A stretch of DNA of 64,000 bases from Rattus norvegicus (GCF_036323735.1 NC_086034.1:67629939-67693938); one strand, 5' to 3'; counted from the stretch's first letter, positions 24,764 to 36,459 are shown. Notes: generated from the letters alone by a model not told the origin. A program made the numbers and translations.

Positions 24764-25079
24764 CTGCAACAAATGAATCGCTTATTAACCATTATGAAGG
24801 ACTGATTGGCAAAGCCTTACTGGGTAAAAGCACAGACGTCTGAAGCTACAAGAAACCTTATAGATCATATATGTAAAACCTAATCATATTCATATACTTA
24901 ATACCTCACTCAGAAATAAGGTTAACTGAGACCAAAATGGTCTAATTTGCTCGGGACCACAGAGCTTCGTCAACTCCCAAGTCTTAAATCTCTCTGTAGT
25001 TCTTCCGCCATCAGACCAGTGAATTCCAGGGTTACTTACAGGAAGTTACTTCCTATCCAGGAATAAAGAAACAAATCAG

Positions 25080-25165
25080 GGTTGGGGATTTAGCTCAGTG
25101 GTAGAGCGCTTGCAAGGCCCTGGGTTTGGTCCCCAGCTCCGAAAAAAAAGAAAAAAAAAAAAAAG
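25080..25165 (+). mobile_element. ID SINE, internally shortened
   Basis: The body lacks about ten bases in the anticodon-arm region (GCGCTTGCAAGGCCC instead of the longer form). The A-rich tail runs into a flanking duplication AAAGAAACAAATCA (about 25066-25079 and 25162-25176). It is immediately followed by a (CA)n microsatellite. Confidence 0.9.
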
Positions 25166-25172
25166 AAACAAA

Positions 25173-25226
<54 letters not shown>
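25173..25226 (+). repeat. (CA)n microsatellite next to an ID element
   Basis: A pure run of about 27 CA units directly follows the target-site duplication of the ID element at 25080. Confidence 0.95.
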
Positions 25227-25424
25227 ACTTCTGATAAACCTAGGGGGGGCGGAATAATAAAGGTTGAGGCTGAAGAAACCAAGCAGCCCATCAGGGAATT
25301 CTGTTTTCTGCATTATTTGCCAAGGAGGCTTTTGTAGAAAGCACAGCAAAGCCGGGGCTGTGCGGGGAATATGAGATTCTGAAAGCCTCGCGGAAGAGTT
25401 TCATCTACCTGAACTGGGTGAATG

Positions 25425-25721
25425 TTTTTGGCGTTTTAGAGACAGGTTCCCCATGAAGCCAGGCTGGCCTCAAACTCACTATTGTAGCCAAAGAGAGCCC
25501 TAAACCTCTGATCCCACCCCCGATTCTCCCTCCTAAATGCTGGGATGAGAGGCACCCACCAACATGCCCAGATTTATGGGGTATTAGGCATGAAACCCAG
25601 GGCCCTGTGTATTCCAGACAGGCAACAAATCAAGTAAGGTACATTCTCAGCCTCTTCAGAAAATGGATGGATGGATGGATGGATGGATGGATGGATGGAT
25701 GGATGGATGGATGGATGGATA
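25425..25721. repeat. B1 SINE (-) and (ATGG)n microsatellite
   Basis: 25425-25575 is a reversed B1 (AGCCAGGCTGGCCTCAAACT; TAAATGCTGGGATGAGAGGC). An (ATGG)n run of about 14 units lies at 25663-25721. Confidence 0.85.
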
Positions 25722-25734
25722 GAGTCACTCCCAC

Positions 25735-26165
25735 AGACTCCCTTTAGGCTCCCCCATCCCAGTTCTCCAGCTGGGGAAATGCCTCCAACCCATTTCTGTT
25801 CTCAGTCCCCGAGACTCCTACCAGAAGGGGACACAGAGACTGAAGTGGCCACCTCCTCCTGTAGGCAGAAAGGATTTCCAGTGGAAGGAGGGTGACATCA
25901 ACCAACCCACAAAACCTTCAATCCAAAATCGGTCCTGACAGCAAGATGCACAGGGACAAAGATGGAGCAGAGACTGAGGGAAAAGGCTTGCCCAGCTGGC
26001 CCAACTTGAGACATCCCACGGGAGAGCCAACCCCTCACACTATTCATGATGCTTGCAGACAGGAACCTGGCATATAAGTCTCCCAAAAGGAAACAGGTGC
26101 AGAGACCCAGACGCAAACTTTAGATGGAGCTTGGGGAGTCTTGTGGAAGAGTAAGGGATAGAACT
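25735..26165 (+). mobile_element. Old L1 3'UTR fragment
   Basis: Blocks such as GGCCACCTCCT...TGTAGGCAG, GGAGCAGAGACTGAGGG and GGAGCTTGGGGAGTCTT line up in the same order with the L1 fragment at 38840-39190, so both are copies of one old rodent L1 3' end. It is followed by a (TG)n microsatellite, common at L1 tails. Confidence 0.7.
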
Positions 26166-26172
26166 GAGCAAA

Positions 26173-26176
<4 letters not shown>

Positions 26177-26228
<52 letters not shown>
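26177..26228 (+). repeat. (TG)n microsatellite
   Basis: A pure run of about 25 TG units lies at the tail of the L1 fragment that ends near 26165. Confidence 0.95.
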
Positions 26229-26229
<1 letters not shown>

Positions 26230-26837
26230 AATATACAAAGCAGGCCATGAATTTGAGAGAAAGCATGGGAGGAGTTGGAGGAATAAAAGGGAAGGAGAGA
26301 AATACTATAAATATAATCTAAAAAGTTATTTTACAAAATCATCTTTGATAAATGCTACAAACAGAAACCAGTTTAGCTCTGAAATTCACATATTCTTTCA
26401 TAGTTTTTAACATTAATACTATAACATTCCTACTAAAGGATACTAACACAGAGAGCAGCCAACCCTTCCTAGAACAGCTGAGAGCTGATGGGTCAGAGGA
26501 AGGGAACAAAAGGCTCTAAGAACCCTGCAGGATTCTACTCTGCGCATATCAATAGCTATCAGCTATAAGCTACAGAGCTAGCGTTTTGAATTCCAGTTTC
26601 AGGTTCTCTCCTTCAAACCTAATATCAATTTGGAGACGTTACTGAGTGTTTCAAGTCCTTAGCGTATTCACTGTTAAGTTATAATAAAGTTCATCCTTTC
26701 CCTTGCATGGCAGAAAGATTATTAAGTTTTCATCTTATGTGCAAAAGCAATTTACTATAGCTATAATTGGTATGACCCAGATTAGAGAGTAAAATATTCC
26801 CATTGTATACGGGAATAAAAAAAAATACATCACTTTC

Positions 26838-27035
26838 AGCCCAGTTAAATGGGTCAGTGGGTAAGATCATTTACGACACAAACCCCCGACCTATGTTCGA
26901 CCATCAGAACTCATGGAGAAAGACTAGAAACAACGTCCAGAAAGTTGTCCTTTGACCCTGTCATGTATCACTGGCACACACAGCCACATTCACCCCACAC
27001 CAAACACACGTACAGTCATATAAATCACTCAAAGT
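26838..27035 (+). mobile_element. B3-type SINE
   Basis: AAATGGGTCAGTGGGTAAGA marks the tRNA-derived head. The later GTTGTCCTTTGACCCTGTCA and CACACACAGCCACATTCACC blocks are the B3 tail region. Decayed. Confidence 0.6.
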
Positions 27036-28289
27036 AAAATGAAGATGACGTGGGCTGCCAAAGAGTTTCAAATCTGTCACTTCCCTCAATCTCACTTACA
27101 ATCACTCTGAAAAATAAGACAAGGTGGAGATGACTCCTGTTATTCCAAAAGGAAAAGTAAGCCTTACCAAATTTAAGCAACTGGCCTGGGATCATATTTT
27201 TAGAAATAGGTCTAGAAATCAGGTCATATGATTTCAAGATCAATAGGAAGAGACACCATCAACATGGCAGCTATTAGGACGGAAAGAGTCAAGAATGAAG
27301 GAAAACACACGCTGAAGCGACTCAGAAGTGAGTTTGGGATATTTTTGCAGCTACTCCGGTTCAGCATATGCAGGGCTTTGGTTTTTGTTTTTGCTTCTGC
27401 CTTGCAATTTCTAGACAGTCGTATCAACTACCAAAGAATGAATCAAGAGTACAAATTCCCTTCACGTACATCACTTCCAGTTAGGTTCCTGCTCAAGCTA
27501 GGGCTGTAGTAAGGTGTCAGGAACCTGGCTGTGATTTAAATATTCGCCACTAAAGAGCGAATTCCAGCATCTGAATTACACTCCCTAGCAACCTGCCAGG
27601 CCTGGGGTGCATTTACAAAAGTAGCAGGCAATCTAACCCATGCCAGTAATTAGCCAGGAGCATGGCATCAAGTCGGAAGCCCTCCAGCTGGGGAGGGCAG
27701 ATGGACCCACGGAGAGCGCCATGCAGGCCCTCAAGCTCCAGTGAAATGGCACTCCAAAAGGAAGGCTCCACTCTGTTTCTGTTTCATCATCACCTACAGG
27801 ACGAACCTCAGAGTTCTTCAGAGAGAACTCTGAAGAGAGAACATCAGGACATAATATTAATAATAATATTTTCCAGGAGAGAAGAAGTATCTCTTCATAG
27901 GCCATGGTATGTAACATCTGAGACGGACTCTGACTAACCACGTCCTAACTGAGAGCTGAGCTTCCCTAATGCATCCCATGGCTGCTTTGGCGCACTATCT
28001 ACGGTTGCCCATTTGCCCTGAGGAAAGGGTCCGGATGAGTAGAGAACATCTAGAAGTTCTTTTACACAAAGAAATGAGCAGGAAAATAATTCCTGCTTTT
28101 TTTTTTTCTACAGAAGATAAGGCTAAGTATTCCAAAGAAAATCCGCAGACTCTGGGTGCCAAGCTTCAGATTTTGGCAGTGGGGGGCCAGCGATAGAACC
28201 AAGGGATGATTTCTGCCCTATCCCTGACAAAGTTGATAAAGCAGGTCCACTGACATGCCTGACGCACTGAGTCGTCTCACTCTGGAACT

Positions 28290-28620
28290 GCTACATTCCT
28301 TGTTGCTGTAAGAAAGTATTGTGAAAGCAACTTAAGGGACTTAGGGGAGCTAGGGTGGGCTAGGTTTGGCTCACCACACAGTGGGGAGGACACAGGAGCA
28401 GCTGTGTGAGGGGGGCAGCTCACACTGTGTCCAGTCAGGAAACGGGGATTCTAGTGCTCAACCCACTTCCTCCCTTTCATCCGGCACACAGGATGCTCGT
28501 GCCCTCATTCAGAGCAAGCCTTTCCTTCTCCACTGAACCTTTCTGGAAACACTCTCTGAGAAGTTTCCAGAGTCATGCTTCCCTGACGCTGACAATCAAG
28601 ATTAACTATCCCAAATCCTG
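28290..28620 (-). repeat. Possible old rodent repeat, antisense
   Basis: TTGTTGCTGTAAGAAAGTAT and GGTTTGGCTCACCACACAGT resemble the reversed start of the L1-type 3'-end repeats elsewhere in the window. The similarity fades after about 28420 and the call is weak. Confidence 0.3.
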
Positions 28621-28780
28621 ACACCCAGTGGGCTCCTCTCCTCCTCCCTCTCCCCATAGGCAGGACAGAAGTGAGGCAGAAGACACGCAGCTCTAAAATG
28701 ACTTCCCTGAATTTGTTCTCCATTAGCAACTGGGAGGCAACAGCAATCGTCTTTACTAGGCTATAAAAATAACACCAGAG

Positions 28781-28882
28781 GGTTGGTGATTTAGCTCAGT
28801 GGTAGCAAGAGCAAGGCCCTGGGTTCAGTCCCCAGCTCCGATAAAAAAAGAAAAGAAAAAATAAATAAATAAATAAATAAAG
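28781..28882 (+). mobile_element. ID SINE, diverged, with (AAAT)n tail
   Basis: The body reads GTTGGTGATTTAGCTCAGTGG and GGTTCAGTCCCCAGCTCCG with an altered middle (GGTAGCAAGAGCAAGG). The tail contains (AAAT)n. The 10-bp duplication AACACCAGAG flanks it (28771-28780 and 28883-28892). Confidence 0.9.
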
Positions 28883-29294
28883 AACACCAGAGATGGGTCT
28901 TGGAAGAATCTGATTATCCAACCTGAAAAATTCACAGTAATGCTTAATGTCTCAAACAGACTCGGCTCTCCAAGAGATATTGTCACTTCATATTGCATAG
29001 ATCTCCAGTGCACCGCTTAAAGTGTGGATGTCCTTAGGAAGAAATGACATGGGACACTGGCAGGAATGCGTCACGTTTTCAAGCACTTTTATCTGTCTCC
29101 TTTCAACTGTGCCGAGTCAAGGCTCCTCATTCACCCCTCAGGCCCCAAAACTAGTGTTCTTCCCATTCCCATGCCTCCTGGATTCTCCACTCAGCTAGTG
29201 ATAAATTGATGTCCCAAGAAGGAAAGTTGAATATCTTGCTCTGACTGAAGTCCGCCCATGCCTTCACAAAAGTTCCAAATATCAGCTTAAAAAG

Positions 29295-29392
29295 AGGTCC
29301 AATATGGGACTGCAGCTCCGTGATAGGTCCCTTGCCGACCATACACAAGGCCCTGGGCTCCAACCCCAACACTGAAAAAGAAACACAGATGT
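29295..29392 (+). mobile_element. Old ID/B4-type tRNA-derived SINE fragment
   Basis: GGGACTGCAGCTCCGTGATAG and ACAAGGCCCTGGGCTCCAA resemble a decayed ID-type body ending in an A-rich tail. No target-site duplication is clear. Confidence 0.5.
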
Positions 29393-30034
29393 GAACCCCA
29401 CTCTAATTCTCGAGCTTCCTTTCATAGTCTCTTCCCGGACCTACTTCCATCACCTAGAGCCCACCTCCTCAAGGCTCTACAACTTCCCCACACAGTGCCA
29501 CCAGCTAGGGACCAAGTGTGTACAAACATGAGCTTGTGGGAGAGGGCGTCTGGTGTAGAATGACGAGAGTACGATGTTATGTTTCTTGGGACAATCCTGC
29601 ATACATGGAAAAGCATTTAAATATAGTCTGGGAAGGTTTTTTGTGCTATGCCAGATTTATGTGTGCATGAGTAACATTGGCCAAATTACCATCTCTTCCT
29701 TTATTTCCTAGGTATAACCCTAAGGAAGGGTTTTTGAACATTGTTTATAAGGGGAAAAAAAAACCTTGAAAACCCCTTTATTTTTGTCCTTGAAGAATAC
29801 AGGATGAGCAGTAACGCAGTAACAATGGAGGCTGATTCACTGTCAGACACTGCCATCTAGCAGGAAGCCTGCAGATGAGTTACTACAACTACAGACTTTT
29901 AACACACCTTTTTGGTCACTTGACGAAATGCCTTTGGCTTAGAAGCAAAAGACAGGTTTTCTTTTTCTTTTCTTCTTTTCTTTTTTCTTTTTCTTTTTTG
30001 GTTTGTTTGGTTTTTTCTTTTGTTTTGTTTTTTG

Positions 30035-30301
30035 TTTTTTTTCTTCTCTTTTCTAAGGCAGGGTCTGGCTCTGATCCTGAACTGGCCTCTAAATCACCTT
30101 CTCTTGTCTTGGTTTCCAGAACGAGTGCTAGAGATACAGGCCATTGAATAAGAAAGAATGGGGGGTGGGGGAAGGGGGGGAAGGGAGGCAGGGAGGCAGG
30201 GAGGCAGGGAGGCAGGGAGGCAGGGAGGCAGGGAGGCAGGGAGGCAGGGAGGCAGGGAGGCAGGGAGGCAGGGAGGCAGGCAGGCAGGCAGGCAGGCAGG
30301 C
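30035..30301. repeat. B1 fragment (-) and (GGGAGGCA)n minisatellite
   Basis: 30035-30145 is a decayed reversed B1 preceded by a T-rich tail. At 30178-30280 the 8-bp unit GGGAGGCA repeats about 12 times almost perfectly, then shortens to (GGCA)n until 30301. Confidence 0.85.
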
Positions 30302-30551
30302 GTGAGATGACCTCTCCCAAGTATGGTGAAGGAGGTTTATTGGAGAGATGATGGTAAGCCTAGTAGACATGAAGGAAAGTCCAGAGCAGCTGAGGGAAGG
30401 ACTGCTCACTGGAGAAGTTTAGGGTAGGGGGGCTGGGTATGTCAGGAGGACCTGGCAACAGATAGGAACTGCAAGATGCTGGGAGAACACGGCTGCCAAC
30501 CTCAACTCTGGTATGTTAATAAGCACCACCTCAGTGAGCCATGTTGTTGTT

Positions 30552-30582
<31 letters not shown>

Positions 30583-30877
30583 GAACCCTATCAGCAGAGG
30601 AGCACTGCACACATCTTGGAGAGCATTTGAGAGGCAGTTCTAACCCTGAAATAGAGTACTCTGCGTGTTGTTAGCTGGAACAGTCCATGTTCAGACACTC
30701 GGGCTGATTCTTCAACGCAGACATCAATTCCGGCCCTACCTGTAAGGACCCCACCTGAGAGTCTGGTGGAGCAAAAGGAAAGCAAGAATCTACACTGTAG
30801 TATGACATCTCCAGCAAGTGCAAGGCTGGCCCTGTGCTTGTGAGGACTGACACACTTGCATTTGAAAGCATTACGGT

Positions 30878-30923
30878 CCTGAGGCTCGGCTAGCCTTCTT
30901 CCTGAGGCTCGGCTAGCCTTCTT
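30878..30923. repeat. Perfect 23-bp tandem duplication
   Basis: The unit CCTGAGGCTCGGCTAGCCTTCTT occurs twice without a mismatch (30878-30900 and 30901-30923) in otherwise unique intronic sequence. Confidence 0.95.
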
Positions 30924-31696
30924 CAAAGTTGGGCCTATCTGGTTTGCATGCATTGCACAGCACAAACCAGTCTTTCATCAACTGTTCTAAGCGCTGTTTC
31001 AGGGCAGCGTGTTAGTGCTTAGGAGGTAATCTATTGGAGCTGTTATGTTAAGGGAAAAAAGGCATTTTGTGTAAGATTTGTTATCCGTTAAGGAATCATG
31101 GAAAAAAAATCCAATCGAATATCATTAAAAATCACAAGTTCTGTATCTTGTAATACAAAATGAGTCACATTTTAAGTGCCCTAGCTGGATACAAAAACCC
31201 AAAGAAACTACTTGTATACACATAAGCAAAACCTGCTTTATGGAGGCGCTCCCAAAGTAGCTACTAAATGCACAATGTAACCACCTCAGGAAAGTCAAAA
31301 CTGCTACTCTCTGGACACAAGTCCTATCAACAAGTGTTTCTAAGGGAGCTCGCAGGTACAAACTGCAGTTCTCGACACAGCAGGGCCGGGAGACTTTGCC
31401 TGGGGCCTTGGGAAGAAAGCTGAGAGCAGCCCCAGCTCGTGCTAAATCAGACCCTCGGGATTCGGTGCTCCTCCCTGTTCCCTGATCCCAAGGCTCTGGG
31501 TCACCTACTCTCAGCGGCCAGATCGGCTTGCGCCCCAGTTTCTGGCTCCAGAAAGCAGTGCTTAGGGTTTCTAAGATCCTCCCCGCAACCCCTCCTCCCA
31601 GCGGACTCGGATGCTTCGCCAGGGCCCAGCAAACTGTCTTTCTTGCACTCTGCTTCGGCACAGCGCTCTGGTCTCCACCGGCAGCAGGAGACTCAC

Positions 31697-31890
31697 CTTA
31701 GGCGGCAGGGTATCAAAACAAGTCCCCAGCACAGTAGTTCAACCATCCTCAGGGAATACAGGACGCTCTACCCACTCCCCAGAGCCCTCACTTTCTATTT
31801 ACGCGCCTGAGCTCTCACGGAGACCCGGAGAAGACTCGATGGAATGGCAGGCGCAGCTCCGGGATCGCAGTCAGCCTGCCAAATCCTGGA
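31697..31890 (-). other. FUT10: Probable non-coding FUT10 exon 1
   Basis: A consensus donor (AAG|GTGAGT on the minus strand) lies at 31697/31696, just downstream of the GC-richer stretch at 31.4-31.9 kb, which fits the expected FUT10 promoter position about 12-14 kb upstream of MAK16 as in human. The transcription start is inferred at about 31880-31890 from promoter motifs. No coding potential is needed here because the start codon lies in exon 2. Transcript evidence would be decisive. Confidence 0.45.
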
Positions 31891-31990
31891 TCCACGTTTT
31901 CGTGGATGCGGTGTTTAAAAGCTAGCGGTCAGGGCTTCAAAACACTTTGGACCGCCTCCTTACTGGTACCTCTCAGTGCTATTGGCTCAC
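31885..31990 (-). promoter_or_regulatory. FUT10: Candidate FUT10 core promoter
   Basis: Read on the minus strand there is a CCAAT box (31985-31981), then a TTTTAAA TATA-like stretch at about 31920-31914, then a 7-bp inverted repeat with a TTTT loop at 31890-31907 (ATCCACG/CGTGGAT), followed by the candidate exon 1. The region is GC-richer than its surroundings. Function is inferred from position and motifs only. Confidence 0.4.
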
Positions 31991-32404
31991 GAACGCATCA
32001 GGTCCTGCAAATTCTGGAAAGTTCTCTATAAAAGCCCCTCTTGAAAGGAAGGGTACTGATGTCCTTTTCAGTCAGAGGAGACTGTTCTCACCAGCTAGGA
32101 GGACCGATGCACGAAGTCATTCCCAATTTCGTTCAACTAAGGTCCCCAGCAGCGGGTCGCTTTGGTCTCAGTGTCTTAGATTGGCAAGTCTGCTGCAAGT
32201 TCCTGGTGGCCATGGTGCTGGCATTACTTGGTGACAAAGTCAGTCCTCACTAATGCGATTCGACCCCTTATGAAAAGGTAGGGGCCCCCAGTTCCAAATA
32301 CTACCAGTGTACATATTCAAATCCAGAATAGGTATGTTAGCCACGGCTAGGTGAAGAAAACCAGCACCTGAAGTTGTTTTCAACTTTTTATTTACCGGGT
32401 TAGT

Positions 32405-32610
32405 TGGTTTAGGGTTTTTGAGACAGGGTTTCAAGACAGTGTAGCCCTGGCTGTCTTGGACCTTGCTCTGTAGCTGGCCTCCAACTCAGAATGTTCTTGT
32501 TTCTATTTTATTATAGTATCTCACTACATAGCCCAGGCTGGCCTTGAACTCATTATCCTCCTATCTCTGTCTCCTAAGTGCTACCTGTCTAAGGTAGAAA
32601 TGCACTACCT
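32405..32610 (-). mobile_element. B1 SINE pair, antisense
   Basis: TGAGACAGGGTTTCAAGACA and AGCCCTGGCTGTCTTGGACC begin one reversed B1. A second partial copy follows with CATAGCCCAGGCTGGCCTTG and TCTCCTAAGTGCTACC. Confidence 0.85.
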
Positions 32611-32879
32611 AGCTTAAAGTAAGCTGTTTTGGTTTCTTGGGGCCCGGGGGATGTGGGGGGTTAGGGTTGTGTTTGTTTGCTTGCTTATTTTTTAACAGGA
32701 CCACTGTGGCATTGTGGCACTGATCTTGGGACAATGTGGTGCTCAATGGCTGGAGGAAAAATGAACACTAATAATACTGCATTTAATTGCCCAAATTCGT
32801 TACTGTATGCTATCTCAATACAGACACAAATAAAAAGCATCATGTGCTTTCTGATTGATCCTTCCTGGGGCTGAATGAT

Positions 32880-33195
32880 GGTCTTAGTTGGGGTTTTCCT
32901 GCTGTGAACAGACACCATGACCAAGGCAACTCTTCTAAGGACACATTTAATTGGGGCTGGCTTACAGGTTCAGAGGTTCAGTCCATTATCATCAAGGTGG
33001 GAGCATGGCAGCATCCAGGAAGGCATGGTACAGGAAATGGTGAGAGTTCTTCAGTTCATCTGCAGGCTGCTAGTGGAATATTTGATTCCAGGCAGCTAGG
33101 GTGAGGGTCTTAAATCCCACCCCCACAGTGACACACCTATTCCAATAGGGCCACACTATCTAATAGTGCTACTCCCTGGGCAAACTGTAATAATG
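32880..33195 (-). repeat. Rodent L1-type 3'-end repeat, antisense
   Basis: AGTTGGGGTTTTCCTGCTGT, TTTAATTGGGGCTGGCTTAC, TCCATTATCATCAAGGTGGG and AGTGACACACCTATTCCAAT match, reversed, the copies at 12790 and 37705. The copy is nearly full length. Confidence 0.8.
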
Positions 33196-33419
33196 GTAGA
33201 CAGTCAGGAGATGTGTGGCTGATCCTTAGGAAAACAGAATTTGCGCAGCTGAGAAATAACCTTATAATTGCTGTCTGTGGTGCCGGGTATTGAATCCACA
33301 GCCATTGTGCTAAGTAGTTCATGTAGCCGGACCTAAAGAACATGCTCCACTCCAAAAGGAATCTAAAATTTGAAGGTTTGATGGGGTTTTTTTAATTATT
33401 AAAGTAGTAAGAAATTGGA

Positions 33420-33925
33420 CCTGTTGTTGTGGGGCATTTCTATAATCCCAGCACTCAGGGGACTGAGATAGAAGGCTATGAGTTCAAGCCTACCCTGGGC
33501 TACATAGTGAGACACTCTAACTGGTGGGTTTTTGTTGATGTTGTTGTTGTTGTTGGTTGTTTGTTTGTTTGTTTTGTCAACTTAGCACAAACTAGAGAAG
33601 ATGTCTCTGTCATATTGATCTATAAGCAAGTATCTGGCCCAGTGACATTTTCTAGACTAAAGATTGATGTGGAAGGGCCCAGTGCACTGTGGGATATGTC
33701 AGGTCTGAGCAGAGAGTCCTGGAAGGTACAAGAAAGGTAGGCAGAAGAGGAAGCCAGGAAGCAGTGCTCTTGCATGGCCCTTGCTTTAGTTCCTGTCTCA
33801 AATTCCTGCCCTAACTTCCCTTCCCAATGGACTGTCATCTGTAAGATGATAAAACCCTACCTCCGCAAGCTGGTTTTGCTCTCGGTGTTTTATCCTAACA
33901 ACAGAAAGCAAACTAGGACAAAAAG
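33420..33925 (+). repeat. B1 SINE and a rodent L1-type repeat
   Basis: 33420-33515 is a B1 (TATAATCCCAGCACTCAGGG, CCCTGGGCTACATAGTGAGA) with a TTG-rich tail. 33570-33925 is an interspersed repeat with AGATTGATGTGGAAGGGCCC and an ending AGCAAACTAGGAC, related to the antisense copy at 10605. Confidence 0.7.
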
Positions 33926-34189
33926 AGAGAAAATTGTTGCAACAAGCTGTTACATGTTCTTGATGCTTTGTGCAGTTGTGAAGTCTGTGGTAAAACTATC
34001 CCATTGTAACTTCCACCACACTGAACTCTTAGAACTTTAGATCTCAGGCAGAATGTAACTGTGCCTAATGGTATCTTTTAGCTTTACTGGGGGGGAGGGG
34101 GGCAGATAGAAAACTAGGGGAAAAATGTATCAGGTTGTAAAATAAGCCTAAGCAGTTCTCCAGGATCTCCTGCCAGTCGAGGATCATTT

Positions 34190-34385
34190 GATTTTTGTTT
34201 TGTTTTGTTTTTTGATTTTTCATTTATTATAAGTACACTGTATATTCAAGACACACCAGAAGAGGGCATCAGATCTCATTACAGGTGGCTGCGAGTCATC
34301 ATGTAGTGGCTGGGATTTGAACTCAGGACCTCTGGAAGAGCAGTCAGTGCTCTTAAACTCTGAGCCCTCTCTCCAGCCCAGATCA
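34190..34385 (-). mobile_element. B2-type SINE, antisense
   Basis: The T-rich tail (TTTTGTTTTGTTTT) is followed by CACACCAGAAGAGGGCATCA and GGACCTCTGGAAGAGCAGTC, and closes with CTGAGCCCTCTCTCCAGCCC, the reversed B2 head. Confidence 0.9.
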
Positions 34386-36459
34386 CTTGTTATATGGCAG
34401 ATCTTTCCAGTTAAACAAAAATCCAGTAAGATGATAAACATGCCTTCCCTCCTCCACAGCAGCTTGGCACCCAAGGCAATGCATCACAAATCTAGATAGA
34501 GAATTTTGTTTGGAGTTTGGGGGTAGGGAGTGTGCACCCAGCTTTTGTCCAGTGGGGTAGATTTAAATGAAGAGGCGGCAGAGACAGGATGTTCACAGTG
34601 TTGTTGTTGTGTTTGTTTGTTTGTGTTTTACATTTCACATAGTGAAAAATGCACCCGGCTTAGGTTTATAGGGACTGAAATGATTCATACTGAAGAAAAA
34701 GAAGAGTGCTGGAGGGTGGAGGAAGAGGAGGAGACATGGAAAGAGAGAACAGGAGGTCTCTGTTGGTCATGAGGGAGCAGCAGCACTGGCCGAAGTGAAA
34801 TTCCTCCCCAGGACTCCAGGCTGCTGGAGCAGAAGTTACCCAGGAAGATTCAAACAGCAAGTATTTGGGGAACACAGTCGGGGAAGTAGCCAGACTAGCA
34901 TTAGAGATTTAGATGAGGGGTGATCCCCCAGTAACTACGCAGAGCCTAATAAATAAATCATAGTTTGGGTCTCATTCATTTGAAGCTAGGCAGGGATAAG
35001 CACACTTCATATTATTTTACTGGGTTATTTACGAACCCAGAAGGTAACTACTCACAGAGGAATTTTTTTTTTCTCCACCAGAGTCTCACTGGGTCCATGA
35101 ACCACACTTAAGGCAGGTCCACGCGCAGTAGATGGCCAAAGCAAACCGAACTTAATGTCTGTCTGTTGTTGTTGTTGTAGTTGTTGTTATTCTGGAGGTT
35201 TTGATTTCACAAAGCTTTGTCTGAGCTTTTGTTTTGTTTTGTTTTTCCTTACAAAGCTTTTGCTTATAGATTATAGTTTCTGATCTCATTTTTATGGGTT
35301 TTCTGTGTGTACAAATATGTGCATCTCAGAGTATGTATATATCTCTTATGCTTTTTCTTTTGGCTCTTTTTTATACGCTCTGTATAGATGCATATGGGTG
35401 TGTTTCCTACGGATTTCCACCATTTAATTGCACTTGACTCTGTGACTCTGAATACTTTTAGAAACGTGCCATCCATAAACAGGGAGCAAAAAGAAAAAGA
35501 CTCCCTTCCCATGTTTGCATGCCTTGAGGCTTTCTGCTGTCCTCCTCAATGTTCTGCCGGGAAGATTCTAGCACCTGAACACCTGGACTCAATTTACGGC
35601 CGATCATTATTTTGCCAACATCTAAAGAAACCATCTTGGTAATAGACTGTTCCAGGAATCCTGCCAGGACACAGAATTAAATAAAAAAACAGTGCTCCGG
35701 TGTCTACACGTTGTGTTGTCTGTATTTTCTATTTCTATTCTTTCCCGACAGCCTCAGAACCTATTGTCCTAAGCGAGTCCAGGGGCCTGCCTGTGCACAT
35801 TGAAGCAACTCCTCCCATTCTCAGCAAATCATTTCCTACTAGGGAAGAGCCATGCTTCTCCATGTGCTAAGCCAAGCTGTGTGTATGGCTGTGTTCCTAC
35901 AGCCAGTAAGTAGACATGGATGAGGATTTGGAGAACAAGCGAGCATCACTCTGCCAGGCAAGACCCAGGAGAAGTAGACAGGGTTTCCTAGCAGGCTGAG
36001 CCTGATGCTGTGAAACAGGTAAAACATGCCAGTGACTCCATGTTTTTGATCCCTGTCCCAGCTCTTTTGACCTTACATTTTTCCTAGCAGGACCCTAACT
36101 TTGGAAAAGGATACCTGCTTTGGCTTTCCCTCCTGTCTCTTTCATAACTGTTACAGTCTGGCCTGGTTTTCAAGACACTATCCCTTGCATCTGCAGGAGA
36201 TGTTCCTTTCAGCATAGCCATGGAAACCTTCTCAAGTCCCACCGTGTTTGGGTCGTGAGTTAGCACACCGGACAGGTCCTTTGCTTTTCTCCAGGACTCC
36301 CAGAGCAATTCATAAAACCAACGAATCCTCCATCTTATTCAAATACCACAGCTACCATAGGCCCTGGAGCTTCTCTTTCCGCCTTCACTTCATCCCTGTC
36401 CTCCACAGAGCCATCCTCATCAGAGAGGCTTCCTCTTGTCAGAGACGAGAATGAATAGA

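Larger units (their letters stand above)
24764..31696 (-). other. FUT10 intron 1 (5'UTR intron)
   Basis: The intron lies between the probable non-coding exon 1 and the first coding exon. It holds two ID elements, an ID-like fragment, an L1 3' fragment, B1/B3 copies and several simple repeats. The stretches 27040-28290, 28900-29290 and 30925-31690 contain nothing I can name. Confidence 0.5.

Noticed and set aside
24387..24764. A 125-codon minus-strand frame covering FUT10 exon 2
   Set aside because: The real coding frame of the exon is the one starting at 24508 that matches the FUT10 N-terminus. The longer frame cannot continue in frame into the next FUT10 exon; only its ATG-initiated part was kept as a uORF candidate.
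30178..30301. CRISPR-like array
   Set aside because: The 8-bp units are contiguous with no spacers and the genome is mammalian; it is a minisatellite.
31125..31661. A 178-codon minus-strand frame near the FUT10 promoter
   Set aside because: No recognisable domain, no conserved start context, and it overlaps the 3' side of the inferred exon 1 donor. GC-richness explains the lack of stops.
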